From the NCBI GenBank assembly GCA_039621445.1, contig CP154956.1:40326553-40390552 (forward strand): 64,000 bases of DNA. Reading direction: 5' to 3'. The notes beneath the pieces are model-generated. The model searched no databases, had not been told where the DNA came from, and saw nothing but the letters and a program-made list of their open reading frames with translations. A program made the translations under genes and the position numbers. How positions within the stretch are numbered: the stretch's first letter is position 1; the number at the start of each line of letters is the position of its first letter. Positions 49,121 through 60,479 of this stretch are shown here, one piece after another. This DNA is from Euglena gracilis. Its lineage: Eukaryota; Euglenida; Euglenophyceae; Euglenales.

Positions 49121-50192
49121 AGCGCCTTTTTTGCCGCTGTGTGGTTTACAATCTTGAATATCAAGCATGGGCAACTTGCAACCGAACTTAACTGGTAACT
49201 GGTGGCAGTGTGCTCTTTATCCACCCTCATCAACCATCAGTGACAGAGTTCTTTAACAGCCCATTTCTACCACCTTTCTTCAATGCATGTATACTTCAAC
49301 TCCATTCATAAAATCTCAAAAAATCTCCACAACGTGCTTAAAGGCTTTCAGAAATCAAGCAAAAGACCTCACTTACAGAACACCACCTGGCGCTGGCAGT
49401 TGACACAGAAAATGGGGGGGGGGGTAGGAACGGTTTTTGGTAAATTTCTGATTCCGGGGAAAGCAGTTCCGGGGTTTCAGGTCAAAAACACCAAATTGCA
49501 CAACTTCGCCTGGTGGAAAACTGCTGGAAAATCGTGTGTCACAGAGAGTTCAAAAGGTGGTCCCCAACCCTCTAAAACAAAAAAAATCGAAAATTTTGGG
49601 TCGGTGTCGTCGGTGTTGTCGATCGTCGGTCGCAAAGGCCCAGGGCACAAGAAAGCTGAAGTGCGAGTTGGGCCGCCCAAGTGACACTTGTGTAAGCATG
49701 ATGCACTGGCCGAGTTGGAACCTCATGTTGAGCCAGAGGATGAGGAACCCAACACGGCAAAGGTGGAAAACAACAAAAACAAAAACAAAAACAGTCTCAC
49801 CATATGCACTTCATTTAAGCCTGAAGGTTGGATTGGCAGTGGGAGTGAAAAAAAAGCTGTGTGATACTCTCATTCTCCTGCTTATCTGTTCTTGGTTTGC
49901 TGGGAGATGATGAAGAACCGGTAATCTGAAAATAACAGCATCTGGCGTGCGGCGTTGCATCAGCCATAATCATCAGCAAATGTTTGACCGGGGTCCTCCA
50001 TTGAGAATCCATGAGGTGGGAGGGGATGAAGGAGGTTGAGGGGGACGGTCTGCCGGACGGCCGACACCGGGTTGCTGGTGGTTGACGCCAGTAACGGGGC
50101 AGGTAGACTAACAAATTGGGGGGGGGGAGGGAGGGGGGAGGTGTAGGAAGGGAACAAAACGGAGCCAAAGAATTGCGAGAACTTTCCCAAAC

Positions 50193-50383
50193 CTTGTGGT
50201 GATACTCCCCACGTCGTACTGTTTCCACGGGCCCGTCCTGGGCAGGACAGACAGGGGGACGGGGGTGAGCGGGGTGTGCAGGACGCAGGTGTCCGCCTGG
50301 ATGACGGCCCCAGGGGTGGGTGGGGAGGCGAGGAGGGGGGGCGGCCCAACAGCAAACCTCAGCACTGTGCTGATGGGCCACGG
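50193..50383 (-). CDS. Candidate PDE exon, start of a GAF domain
   Basis: Acceptor TCTTTCAG, donor CACAAG|GTTTGG. It encodes PWPISTVLRFAVGPPPLLAS, then IQADTCVLHTPLTPVPLSVL and a short tail. The ADTCVLHT segment may be an early GAF strand, and the exon would precede 47,659-47,820. However, it ends two bases into a codon while the next exon begins in phase 0, so another exon lies between them or an end is wrong. Confidence 0.45.
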
Positions 50384-50717
50384 CTGAAAGAGGGGTCGGA
50401 GGGGTCTGGGCAGCCCTCCCCAGCAGAGGGTTTTCAAGCACCTGGGGGAAGGGGTTCCGGACCCACCACCAGCTCTCGGGGGCGAGGGGCAGACGGAGCT
50501 TGGGGGGACTGGGGAGTCAATTTTAGGGTCTAATTTTTTTTGGGAGCTTCGCATCGAAAATAGAGGAAAACCTCCCAGGGGGTTTATCCACTCGGCCTGA
50601 CCCTCAGGGAGGGGGCCTCCTCCCCCCTCCTGGGTCAACAAATATTAATAAACTTTGCTCCCCAGCAGTCAAGGGGAGGGGGTTGGGAAATCCACGAGAA
50701 AAGGAATTTATCCCAAA

Positions 50718-50995
50718 CAGGGTTTTTTTTAAGACTGGGGGGGGGAGGGGGTCGGCACCCACCCACCTACCCCCTACCGGGGGGCCCCCTGGGGTGGGGC
50801 CCCCCGGGGGAGGGGGGGTCCCAGGGGACCCACCCACTTTTTTCCCGAAAATGGCCAAAAAGGCTTTCAAAATTTTTGGCGCCGAAAAAGATATACCATC
50901 CCCCCCCCCCCCCCCGGGGGGGGGGGGCCAAGGGACCCACTCACCCCCACCTCCCCCCCCCAGGGGGGAGGGGGTCCAAGGCTAAAAAATCCCTG
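50718..50995. mobile_element. hAT-like MITE (second subfamily)
   Basis: Ends CAGGGTTTTTTTTAAGACTG and (reverse) CAGGGATTTTTTAGCCTTGG. The perfect 8-bp duplication ATCCCAAA lies at 50,710-50,717 and 50,996-51,003. It is 278 bp with long G and C runs and a GGCGCCGAAA core near 50,879. The subfamily partner is 61,193-61,501. Confidence 0.88.
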
Positions 50996-51269
50996 ATCCC
51001 AAAATTGCCGAAAATGCACCTTGAGCACGGGGCACAATAAATGGAAACAATAAATGAAAACAATAAATGGAAACCCCTTTCTCTTCAGGCTCAATGTGCA
51101 GAGTGGGAAAAGCTGAGTGGAGACTGTGGACTCATAGCTCTTTCAGATTCTTTTGTACCAGCTCTTGCGTCACATTGCACATCACATGGATGGTTCTACA
51201 GCTGGCAACCCAGAGCTAATGGGACATGCAATGGTGCAATCCATGGGCTGGGAGGAATGGCACTACTCC

Positions 51270-51390
51270 AGCCCTGCGTTTGGGGAAGGATGGAAGCCAC
51301 ATGCTCCTGCAGCTGCTCCGGGGAGCGGATGTGGGCGAAATCCAGGGAGATCCCGAGCAGCAGCTCCCCATGGCTGAGGGCGCTACACAT
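51270..51390 (-). CDS. Candidate PDE exon, second half of an upstream GAF
   Basis: Encodes MCSALSHGELLLGISLDFAH and IRSPEQLQEHVASILP. This resembles the central strands and exit helix of a GAF domain, in the same layout as MCGADAH...GHLLGVLSF in exon 47,659-47,820. The acceptor may be CGCCCTCAG (exon from 51,373). The 3' end is unsettled. If real, it adds a fourth GAF. Confidence 0.5.
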
Positions 51391-51679
51391 GTGTCCTTTT
51401 GGGGCCGTTGCGGACCCGAACCCGGGGTGGCGCATCCAACTCTGTTTTGTGTCAAACATCTTTGGGCACGTTTCTCCTTCCAGTGGCCCGAAAACAATCA
51501 GCAGCCTGCGTATGTCTGGAACAGAATGGGTGAATGCGACGGTTCATCCTGAAATGGGTTGTCATTACACCAACCACCTTCAGGTTAGTTTCCGCTGAGA
51601 AATCTCTCTGAGAAACTGAACTCTCCTCATCCTCCGCTCTGTTATGATGTTCTCCTTGCCCCCCACCCTGTTACCCTGT

Positions 51680-51970
51680 TGCGGTGGGTTGGACCCCCCC
51701 CAAACCTAAACACTGGTGCCGTCCGCGTGACCACTTTTTTGCCTGGTACGTCGGCCTTGGCACGAAATCCAAAATTCCAGGCCCAAAAATTGCCCCAAAA
51801 GGTCAAAAAGAGTCATTTTGGGCACTTTTGGGCAAAAAATGGTCAAAAATGCCAAAAGTTCTCGGTACAAAGCGCCTGAAGGAAAATTTGATTTTTTGGG
51901 GGTCCCCCTGGGTCTATCGGACCCCCTCAACAGGTGGGGGGGTGGTCCAACCCCCACCTCCAGTCCAGGA
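51680..51970. repeat. Inverted repeat with G/C-run ends
   Basis: GGTTGGACCCCCCCC (near 51,687) faces GGGGTGGTCCAACC (near 51,937). The inside resembles the interior of the element at 41,779-42,197 in reverse orientation (GGTCAAAAATGCCAAAA...). No target duplication was identified. Confidence 0.45.
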
Positions 51971-51999
51971 GGGGGGGGGCACCCCCGACCCCATACACC

Positions 52000-53150
52000 C
52001 TCCTAAAATCGAACCCTGGCGTCACCACCAGAAACCATGCCTAACCAACACACCTGGCGGCCTGGCCCGGCCCTGCAAGAACAAGCCTGCCAGCCTGTTT
52101 TGAGCAATAAAACGGCCATATCTCGTGTTAAACGAGAAGTTGTGGGAAAATCAAAATGCTGTTAGATAGGGCATTTTAAGGGCTTCATTTTTGGTCCCTG
52201 GACGTTCTGCTTGATCCCGCTTTTACAAGATGAAAACTTCTTTTTATTCAAAAAATTTGAAAGAGATATTGGGCATTTTGGCAGGTTTTTTTGGGCCAAA
52301 AACGGCCAAAAAATGCAAAAATGGGTCGAGAAATGGCTGTTCCTCAGGCCCAATAGAAGAATTTGAGCCTGTGCACTATCCAACGGTGCCCGGTTTTCCT
52401 GGTAACTCCAAAGTTGGCCAAAGTTGCACCCTGAATCCATAGCCTCGTTTTTTAACGCGCTTTTTCCGGTCGTTGTTGGCCCGTTTTTATTTTATTTTTG
52501 GCCAAAAGCGGGCTAGAAGAAATCCAATTTTCAAAATATCTCAAAATGAAGCAATTTGAAAAAGATGTTTGAGGTATAATATGAAGCTTATCTAACCTAA
52601 CCAACTGTATGTTGATTTTTGCGTAACTCCGGCTCGGCAGCCGTGGGGAGTTGTTTCCAAAATACACGTTTTCTTGCTGGCAGATACACCCTGTTTTGCA
52701 GTCGCTTTTTTGGACCTGGGCCCAATAAACAGGCGTAACTCGGGCCAGACACAAAATTAGGATTAATACAGGGTATCAACAGATGCGGGGGACGACGGGG
52801 GATATTTCTCTCTGAGACAACTTCCTTCGGAGGGAGTCAGTTCATGCTGGAAATTTGTTGTTCCCGGGTGGCCCAGAGAGGGGGGGGCAGGGGGTGAAAA
52901 GGGGGGTTTTCCCCCTGGTAAGTTTTGCTCTTGCCCATAAAGGGATAAGAGCTCAGTTGCCCCCCATACAACCCCCCAAACTGAAATCCTACCTGGGAGC
53001 TTTGCTTTGGCGACCAAATATTAACCCCCTTCCGGGAAGGGCCGGTTCGTGCCGCGTCGCTTTGATTGATGTTCGCACCCAAACATCAACCTCCCCCAAA
53101 TATAACTACGGCGGTCTTGACATCCCCCTCCGGACGTAAAACCGCGGGTT
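52000..53150. other. Intron-like stretch without a supported gene
   Basis: AT-richer sequence with GGCCAAAAA-type words and C/G runs near 52,880-52,915. Open frames are short and lack domain character. Confidence 0.4.
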
Positions 53151-53159
53151 TTTATCATT

Positions 53160-53520
53160 GGGGGATTCACCGAGGAGCCTGTGTGGTGCCCTCTCCAGTG
53201 GCCGAGGGTCGCCATATGGCCGGCCAGGGCGGGGGCAGGGCTGCCTCGGGCCATGCCAGGCGCGCGGCCCTGGGCGGGGTCCGCCCCGACGCGCCGCACC
53301 TCTGCCAGCGGCGGGGCGGGGGCGGCCCGGTCGCGGTCCCCGCGGTGGTCGGCCGTGACGCCGGGCACGCCGCGCCGCGCCCACCCGCCATCGAAGGGGG
53401 GGGCTGGCCCCATCACGGCGGTCAGCTGCGGGCAGGGCGGGCTGCCAGACGTGGTTCGGGGCGGCAGCGCGCGCGAATGTGTGCCCGAGGGGGGTCAGCC
53501 GAATCGGCGTGGCTGGGGTG
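53160..53520 (-). CDS. GC-rich candidate exon of the PDE gene
   Basis: A 360-base island of about 75 per cent G+C, like the proven exons. The best minus-strand frame gives QLTAVMGPAPPFDGGWARRG and PLAEVRRVGADPAQGRAPGM. No domain motif is clear and both strands are open, so only composition and position support it. Confidence 0.3.
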
Positions 53521-54354
53521 GAGTCATGTTCTTTTGATCAAGTTTGGAAAGGAAGATGTAGCCCCCCAGGTCCCCCACTCAAAACAAACAAACAATCCTT
53601 ACCCCCTCCAAACAGTCCTCGGGATCTCCTTCCGGTTTGGGGGGGGGGTGTTCGGGGGAGGGTGTCGCCGATTTGTGTGGTCTCGCAAAAAAAGATAAAG
53701 ATTGTCACAATGGCTCCGGGGCAGATGGGGCATCGCCAGAGGAAGACAACCTTGCAAACGCTTGTCCCGAAACAGTGTTTGTTTTTTTTGCGAGGGAAGA
53801 CCTTTTAAAACGAGTTGTGCGACAGGGGGGAGGAGAGGAAAGCTGTACAACAAGCTCGAAAACAAGCAAGCCCATCCCTGGCTGGAACAAAAGCCCCAAC
53901 TCCACACTACTGAACTGTCGGTGGACATCCCTGTCCTACTGCCAAGGGGGGGTACTTCCATGCATCCCGAGGGTCTTCTGCAAACTTCCAATCCCTCCCA
54001 CCACGCACTGGAAGTGTCCCAGGGTCCCAGGAGAATCAGACACCCCCCACCCCATGGGACAGGCCTGGTTGGCCTCTGGCGTGCAGCGACGCCAGCTGAA
54101 CTGCAGTCTGCAGTGCCTGGGTAAGGGGGGTCTGGGTGTGGTCACCTTACGGCGTCATGCCTGCTGGCAAGAAATGGGGGGGGGGGGCTGGACCAATTGG
54201 GCCTTCCTCCACTTTTGCCAGTTGTCTCGTTGTTGATTGCGTTGTCGTCTTGTCACAGTGTGAAATGTTTCTCTCTTCTGGAGGTCCATTTTGTACCACA
54301 AAAAGATGACACCCCCCAGGGGGGCACTGCTGTTAACCTTCCCAAAACTACGCC

Positions 54355-54545
54355 ATGGCAAAAGGAAAAGCGCCGGCCCTCGGGGGTACTGGACGCGGGG
54401 GAGAGGCCGGCCTCGTGCTCCCGAGGCAGCCGCAGTGCCCACGACGGCCTTGCGCTAGCTCCATCCAGCCCCACGATGAGGTTCTCGCCGACAGGGAAGC
54501 GGGGCAGAGCGCCAGCTGGGTGAGACGGGGCCTGAGCATCTGCCA
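54355..54545 (-). CDS. GC-rich candidate exon of the PDE gene
   Basis: The minus-strand frame encodes AGALPRFPVGENLIVGLDGA and SWALRLPREHEAGLSPASST. RFPVGEN is faintly like the RxPxGxG turn of GAF domains. Composition matches the confirmed exons. Ends were not determined. Confidence 0.3.
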
Positions 54546-54574
54546 AAACAAAGCAGCCAGTTTGTTGCGTTGTT

Positions 54575-54705
54575 TGCCACGTGTGTCACACAACACAACG
54601 TCACGTCACGTGTGACATGACGCGCATGTCATGTCACGCATGACATGTGTCATGTGTAGTGTGACACGTGTCATGCTATGACATGTGTCACGCATGATCC
54701 CGCAG
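54575..54705. repeat. Cluster of CATGTCAC / GTGACATG dyads
   Basis: More than ten alternating copies of TGACATG, CATGTCA, GTGTCAC and close variants in 130 bases, able to fold in many ways. It is non-coding and of unknown origin. Confidence 0.7.
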
Positions 54706-55139
54706 TCACAATATCCGCCGCCCTGGCTACTGCTTAGGTTGCGCTTCGCCCCCCGCAGAGCTGCGACCACCGCTTTCGGCTGCGCCCGGCCGAGGGCGGA
54801 GCCCCGCAGGCCCCCGAGCCGAGGGCATGGCCGAGGGGCGGAGGCAGACCCGAACAAGCCGCTCGGCGAGGCACCCTGCCCCGCAGGCTGATGGGCAGGA
54901 GGTTTGTTCAAAAGCGGCTCGGGCCGGAAACACTTTGAAACACTTTGGAACAAAATAAAAAAAATAATAATCCGGCCTCTGGGGCACTTGCCCCGCGAAA
55001 AATTATCCAAAACAAACAACAAATTTTTGCAAAGCACATGCATATGACCTATGCGCAGAGTTGGTTTGAAACCCTTTTCTAAAAAAAAGCTTGACATTTT
55101 TCCAAGCCGCTGCCTTTGGCGGAAGGCTTTCATGCCTGT

Positions 55140-55440
55140 CCACTGCCATGTTGTCCAACGGCCAGGCCAACGGGCTTCGTCCGGGGCTGGGCAGAGGTGT
55201 CAGGGACGCGGGCTCCGCCGGCCGGGCTGGCCGGGGGGCGGGGCAGCTCAAGGTCGACCCACACTTGGGGGCCGGTGGTGTGCAGCAGGCACAACCGTGG
55301 CGCCGCCCGCTCCGTGGGGGAGGCGTCGGTCCGCGGCACGGCGGCGGCGGGCAGGGGCCGGGCGCGGAGGAGGTCGGCGGAGGGCCTCGGATGGGCCGGC
55401 CCCGGTCCCCGCCTCACCTCAATCCCGGACACCCTCCTTC
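55140..55440 (-). CDS. GC-rich candidate exon, GAF-like
   Basis: The frame encodes SADLLRARPLPAAAVPRTDA, then RAAPRLCLLHTTGPQVWVDL and ELP. CLLHTTGPQVWVDLEL resembles the second and third strands of a GAF (CxLFLxxxxxxELWxxL). It may be the first half of the most N-terminal GAF. Acceptor and donor were not resolved. Confidence 0.35.
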
Positions 55441-56589
55441 GGTAAACCCTGGGGCTTACTGTAAAGACTGGGGGGGGGGGGCTCGAACAGACAGGGGGTG
55501 CCGGAGAATAATATTCTGCACGGTGCCCCCAAAATGTTACCGGCTGGCTACTTGCATGACGCACGAAACAAACGTGCATTGCAGGTGAATGGGGCTGCAG
55601 CGCCGAGGTGCTTTTTGTGTGCCTAATCGTTCCAGCAAACCTCAAAATCATCTGCGGTTGGACATTGTTTGCATGCCATTCCAAAATGGCATGGCCAAAC
55701 AGCACAAAAAAAAAGACGAAGATTTATTGATCCGTCACTTAAAGAGAAAATTCTTGCTCTTTGCACCTAAATCATGAAATGATGTTCAGCTTAAAGGCAA
55801 CGATCAATTGGTGAGACCCACTGGGATTCCGACTAATAAAAACACAGGGGTGGGTCCCCTGTTGATTGGCCAATTCCATTAATCCAACTCAATTACTTTT
55901 GGCGTTCTGCATCACGATTCTCATTCTTGTGTTCGGGTTCAAATCACAATTGGGGGTAAAATTAAAAACAGGGGGAGTGTTGAAATATAGCCAAAAATAC
56001 CCCCAGCAATAAGACTCAACCAAAATAAGAGCCCCGTGGCCGATTGAGCAAAAAACCCAAAAAGACCCCCCCAATCTAAAACCCCCACAAAAAGCACGGT
56101 GCAAAGCCATGGGGACGGCGAAATACACACCTTGAAAACTACTTCGGACCCCAATTTAAGCACAGAATGATGACAGTGCTGATGTTTTGGCATTTTTGAG
56201 ACCCAAAGATCACGTGAAATGTTGATTTTGGCCACTTTTGGCGTGACAAGAGGAATTTTTTTTTGTGCTTTCAAGAACTCTAAAAAACACTTTTTTTTAA
56301 ATTGTTAGCGTCCATTTTGGTCATCAAAAAAAACAACACCCACTCCAAAATAGGACCCCTTCAAATCCAGCAACGGACCAGAAAGAATAACCAGGCATTT
56401 CTTTTTTTGGGGGGGGTAAGGCAGAGTTTGTGCCAAAAATTAAACTTAAACTTAATAATATAATTTCAATTCAAAAATTAAAAATAAACTTAGGAAGAAC
56501 ATCAAGCCCACAGCCAAGCCTAACTCACCAGAACACTCCTAACCTAACACTGTTTCTCACCCTAAACCTAACCCGATTCCTCACCCTGA

Positions 56590-56810
56590 TACGAAACCTA
56601 CCCCACCTGCACACCATCTCCCTTGCGGGGCACACTCTGAAAAACAGGGGTGCTGATGGGGTCCCGCAGGTAAATCGATGCAATTTTGGAGATGATATTT
56701 ATGATGAATGCAGTGCAGCTTGCAACTTCCACATCAATAACACAATAACACGCGGGCACTGTGTGTGCTGTGTACCCATGTGCGGCCCTGCTGAGGGAGA
56801 TCGTCTTCAT
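56590..56810 (-). CDS. Weak candidate exon, GAF-like
   Basis: Encodes MKTISLSRAAHGYTAHTVPA and CYCVIDVEVASCTAFI. The pattern (SLSxxxxGYxAxTxxxxxVxDVxxxxxF) recalls the GxAGxVAxTGxxxxxxDxxxDxRF loop of GAF domains. It is not GC-rich like the other exons, and no splice sites were fixed. Confidence 0.25.
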
Positions 56811-58169
56811 CGGAGGTGGCCCGCGACACGGCCATATGCCATATGGACCAGCGGGCAGCGATGAGACGAGGGCTGCGAGGCGGGGAAGCGAAAGGCAATG
56901 AAGTCCACATCGGGCTCAGAAACTGATTGCACTGTTTGAGGTTTAAACTATAGACCAGTGATCCACACGGCAGCTTCTAGTGTTACCTTCGATCAGGGTG
57001 GAAACAGCAGTTAGGATATGCTCATTAATAGAAAGAAGAAGGTAATTATACCAAACAATTTCTTCCGGGCCACCTAGTGTGACGTCCAGGGTGAGTCCTA
57101 CACAGGGCTGTACGGGAAGGCCGGGTGGGGGGGTCAAACCCCCACCTACCTACCACAGCGCCTTGCAAGGAAAGATTACTTCGGTTGCCGAAGGAAAATT
57201 TTGACCTAAAAAAAATTGGCTCCCCCAGAAATACAGGAAGGCCTGGTGGGGTGGTCCGACCCCACCCACCACCCTCAGGGTTTCCGGGATTCCCGTACAG
57301 CTCTGCTCCTGCCAGCTGCTGGGCTGGACCCGGGCGGCACCTGACAGCACCAGACGCAGCCGAGTCGGGTTTTTTTTTTCAGCCGAAAACCCGGGCGAAA
57401 ACCCGGAAAATCCCCAAAACGACCATTTTTTGACCATTCTGGAAACCTTTTTTTTGAAGAAAAAAATATTCAGTGCTTCGTGCCGAGATTCTTTTCGGTC
57501 CAGCCCGGTTCGCCAGGCCGCGAAAATTTCATTTCTTGTCGACCCCCGGGGGGAAGGGGTCTGCAGCCTGGCAAGGAGCTGCTGGCTGGGAAAAAAGGCC
57601 TGGCTGGATGGCCCCGGGGAGGGGGGGGTAGGGAGACGTCTGGCTTAAGAAACTGCCTGACGTATGCACATCGTTAATTCCCGCGGACACAGCAGGCAGA
57701 GTCAGGTTATGGATCCCATCGTTTTAGCCGGGGAGCACTCCCCCCTGCCAGGTTGTTTGGACATGGAGGCATCTCCCTCCATTGCACACGTGCACTTGCT
57801 ATTCCTCCATGTCGCTGTCTCATTTACATTCACATTTTCATCAACAATTAAATCTTCAATTTTAAAATTTGCTTTTCGACATTTTTTTTTTCAATGCTTC
57901 AACTTCCTCAACGTTATGAATGTCACAAAATGTCTGGAGGGATGGAATGCGACACACAGTTGCTATTGATCTGTCTTTCCTCCCTTCTTTCAGCTGAGCT
58001 CAGTGCATCCTGCCCATCCAAAAGCCACGGGATGATGCGCGCCTATGGCGTGGTGTGCCAACACTTCACCCCCCAGCACCACAAATCCACACCTGTGAGA
58101 AGTGGGGCTGACACACAATGCTAAAATGCGCACACTGTGGCGTGGTTTGGCAACGTCCAGATTGTTTTG

Positions 58170-58580
58170 CCGTCAAAGACGCCTCACCTGCCGACAGCAA
58201 GGCTGAGGAAACAATGCCCAAACTGTGAGGAATGGACAAAACCAGCAACTCCACAACCTGACACCGGACAGGGCAGCACCGTGGAGCAGCAGTGTGTTGC
58301 TGTGTCCGGAGGAATACACCTCTGGGAGAACGTATGGGAAGAAGACCACCACGTGGTCGTGGCCTCGAGCGCTCTCCACCCAGACGGGTTCCAGTCGATT
58401 GAACAGCTGCCGGCAGAGAAACCCCACACACCAGCGATGCCATGAAACCTCCTCGCCTTTGAGCTTCCTGCTGCTCCAGGACGACAGGTCCGCCTTGCAC
58501 ACACGTGGCCGGAGCCTGGCGGGACTTACCATGTTTTCGACGCCGGCCACCAAGCACCCGCCAGGCACACACTCCACTTT
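58170..58580 (-). CDS. Candidate upstream exon of the PDE gene
   Basis: All three minus-strand frames are open over much of this interval. One reads WHRWCVGFLCRQLFNRLEPV and GHDHVVVFFPYVLPEVYSSG, and another GVSLPAAVQSTGTRLGGERS. No domain is recognised. It is listed because of its openness and position upstream of the GAF exons. About 58,600-59,160 shows nothing coding. Confidence 0.25.
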
Positions 58581-59169
58581 AGTCAGGGGGCGTCTCCTTC
58601 ACCGAGACGATGCACCCGTCACTCTGGCCCACGACCCCCACAAGGCCCCCCCGGGTCCTTAAAAACCATCTGCCACCTATGGGTCGGTAAGCAATGGTAT
58701 GGTAGGATACAGTGCTTTTTCCCAATGAGGCAGTTAGAGGGAAGCCGTCCCTCCCCACTAGATTTTTGCACATCTCAAGATTTCGGATTCCCTGAAATAC
58801 GTTGGGTACATGACGAAAGCCTCCCCACAAACCCCCTGTGTGCACTGTGGCTGTTTGTTTGGTGCCTGTTATCCCTTCTTCTGGCCGGGCGCTGATTTTT
58901 TTTTGCCTCTGGCCCTTTTGTCTGTGTGTGTGGAGGCCGTGATCATGAAAACAACCCTCTGAATGTGTGTGTGCATCAGTGCGCTCGTGTCTGGAAAATG
59001 GTGGTGGAACCCAAAGCTGTTCCAGTGTAGCAGAAAATTTTCAAATTGGAAATCAATATGATGAAATAAAGAAATCCAATCAAACCCAACTTCTATGGGA
59101 ATGACACACCAAACATTTATCACAAGCATTATGATACGGTAGCAGGCATACATTCTCAAATGTCGCGAT

Positions 59170-59624
59170 CAGGGGATTTATTAACGACCCCCAGGGGGGG
59201 GGGTCCAGCCTCCGGCTGGCAAAAAGGCTGCTGGCTGGCTGGACCCCTGGGTGGGGGGGAGGGGGGGGGGGTCCAGGGCTGGAGGGGGCTGGGCTGGGCT
59301 GGGTCGGTGAAAAACAAAAATTTCTATTTTTTTTGCCATTTTCGACATTTTGGTGGATGGAGCTACATTAAGGCTGGGGGGCTGTGATGGAGGAAGCTGT
59401 GTGAGTGGAAAAAATGCAGGGATAGGTGACCTGGGCAGCCCGTTTGGCTGGCCGGCCTGCGGCCGGCTGGCCCGGCCTCCGGCCGGGCTGGACTCGACTT
59501 TATTTCACTCGACCCCCGGGGCTCCCAGCCCGAATTTGGGCTGCTGGCTGGATTTGAGCTGGCTGGCTGGCTGGACCCCCCCCCCCCCGGGGGTAGGGTA
59601 CCCTCCGGCTTAAGAAATCCCCTG
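59170..59624. mobile_element. hAT-like MITE, inverted partner of 37,995-38,415
   Basis: Ends CAGGGGATTTATTAACGAC and (reverse) CAGGGGATTTCTTAAGCC. Flanks are GTCGCGAT (59,162-59,169) and GTCCCGAT (59,625-59,632), an 8-bp duplication with one mismatch. The inside shares GGGCTGGGTCGGTGAAAA and the GCCAGCCGG units with the other copy in reverse order. It has no ORF. Confidence 0.85.
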
Positions 59625-59845
59625 GTCCCGATCAGGACATCAAGCTGGGTGTTGAAGATCAAAACACAAAAAACTGCTTAAAAAATCCTTGCTGTTGTGG
59701 TCTCCTCTTTTGAGAATGTTCAACTGCCGATACTTCCACTGTGGGCTCTGCCAACACCAACCACGCTGCTACCTGCCATGGCAGCGTCAAACCCCAAATG
59801 GAAGTGGAGCCACTCTGGGTCTCAAAGGGAGGTGCCGCGAGGGGA

Positions 59846-59917
59846 CTACTGCCCATTCCGCCGCAGTGCGGCCAAATTGGACTCCAGGGTGACGTCCTCG
59901 TTGTCCTCGTTGTCCAT
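59846..59917 (-). CDS. Possible 5' exon (acidic N-terminus)
   Basis: GCCATGG gives an ATG in good context for MDNEDNEDVTLESNLAALRR NGQ, ended by TAG at 59,846-59,848. The acidic start and a possible GT two bases before the stop would suit a first coding exon of a minus-strand gene, possibly the PDE. No direct link is seen. Confidence 0.2.
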   Translation of the reverse strand: MDNEDNEDVTLESNLAALRRNGQ

Positions 59918-60479
59918 GGCATTTGCCTGGGGTGGACAAAGACCTTCTGGCTCCCAAGACCAGGGTTGAACAAGAAGGGGGTCGGGCCCCACCCACCATA
60001 GATATGGCCCTGCGAGAAAAGCAAAACTCTCTCGGCGTCGAAGAAAAAACTTCACCCAAATTGGCACCCCTGGGAAAACGGGAAGTGGTGGTTGGAGGAG
60101 GGTTGCCCCAACCCACCACCCTTAACAGTCATCAGGATTTATTTGTGCAGAAACCCCCCACAAATAATATCCCCCCCCGGGAATATAATTTGGCCGGCCG
60201 AATCCAACCGCAGGGGGGTGATTTTCTTTGGGGGAAAATTCTTCATAAATTTTGGGAGTAAACTTTTGACTGCAAAATGCTGAACACCATCAAAACCCGT
60301 GGTAGGTGCAATTTTTGTCTCAAAAAAAAGTGCACTTTGGTGTTTTCCCTTCTTTTTTTTTCAATCTGAACATGGCAAAATTCATATAACCTTAGACAGT
60401 GAACTTCAGCTCATAAAAGTGGACTTGCGCAATCGTGCAAGCTAAAACGTTTCCAAATTTATGGCATTTTTTTTGAGGT

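Noticed and set aside
53066-53698. A 210-codon plus-strand ORF
   Set aside because: Low-complexity GC-rich translation without motifs. The region is better explained as a minus-strand exon candidate.
55925-55945. A tRNA B-box (GGGTTCAAATCAC)
   Set aside because: No A-box at the right distance and no cloverleaf could be drawn.
56510-56600. Telomere-like CCTAACCCTAA repeats
   Set aside because: The units are irregular (CCTAACTC, CCTAACAC, CCCTAAACCTAA) and lie within the window, not in an array.
57530-57661. Another complete CAGGGG-family MITE
   Set aside because: Only the right end (CTTAAGAAACTGCCTG) is convincing; no left end or duplication was found.
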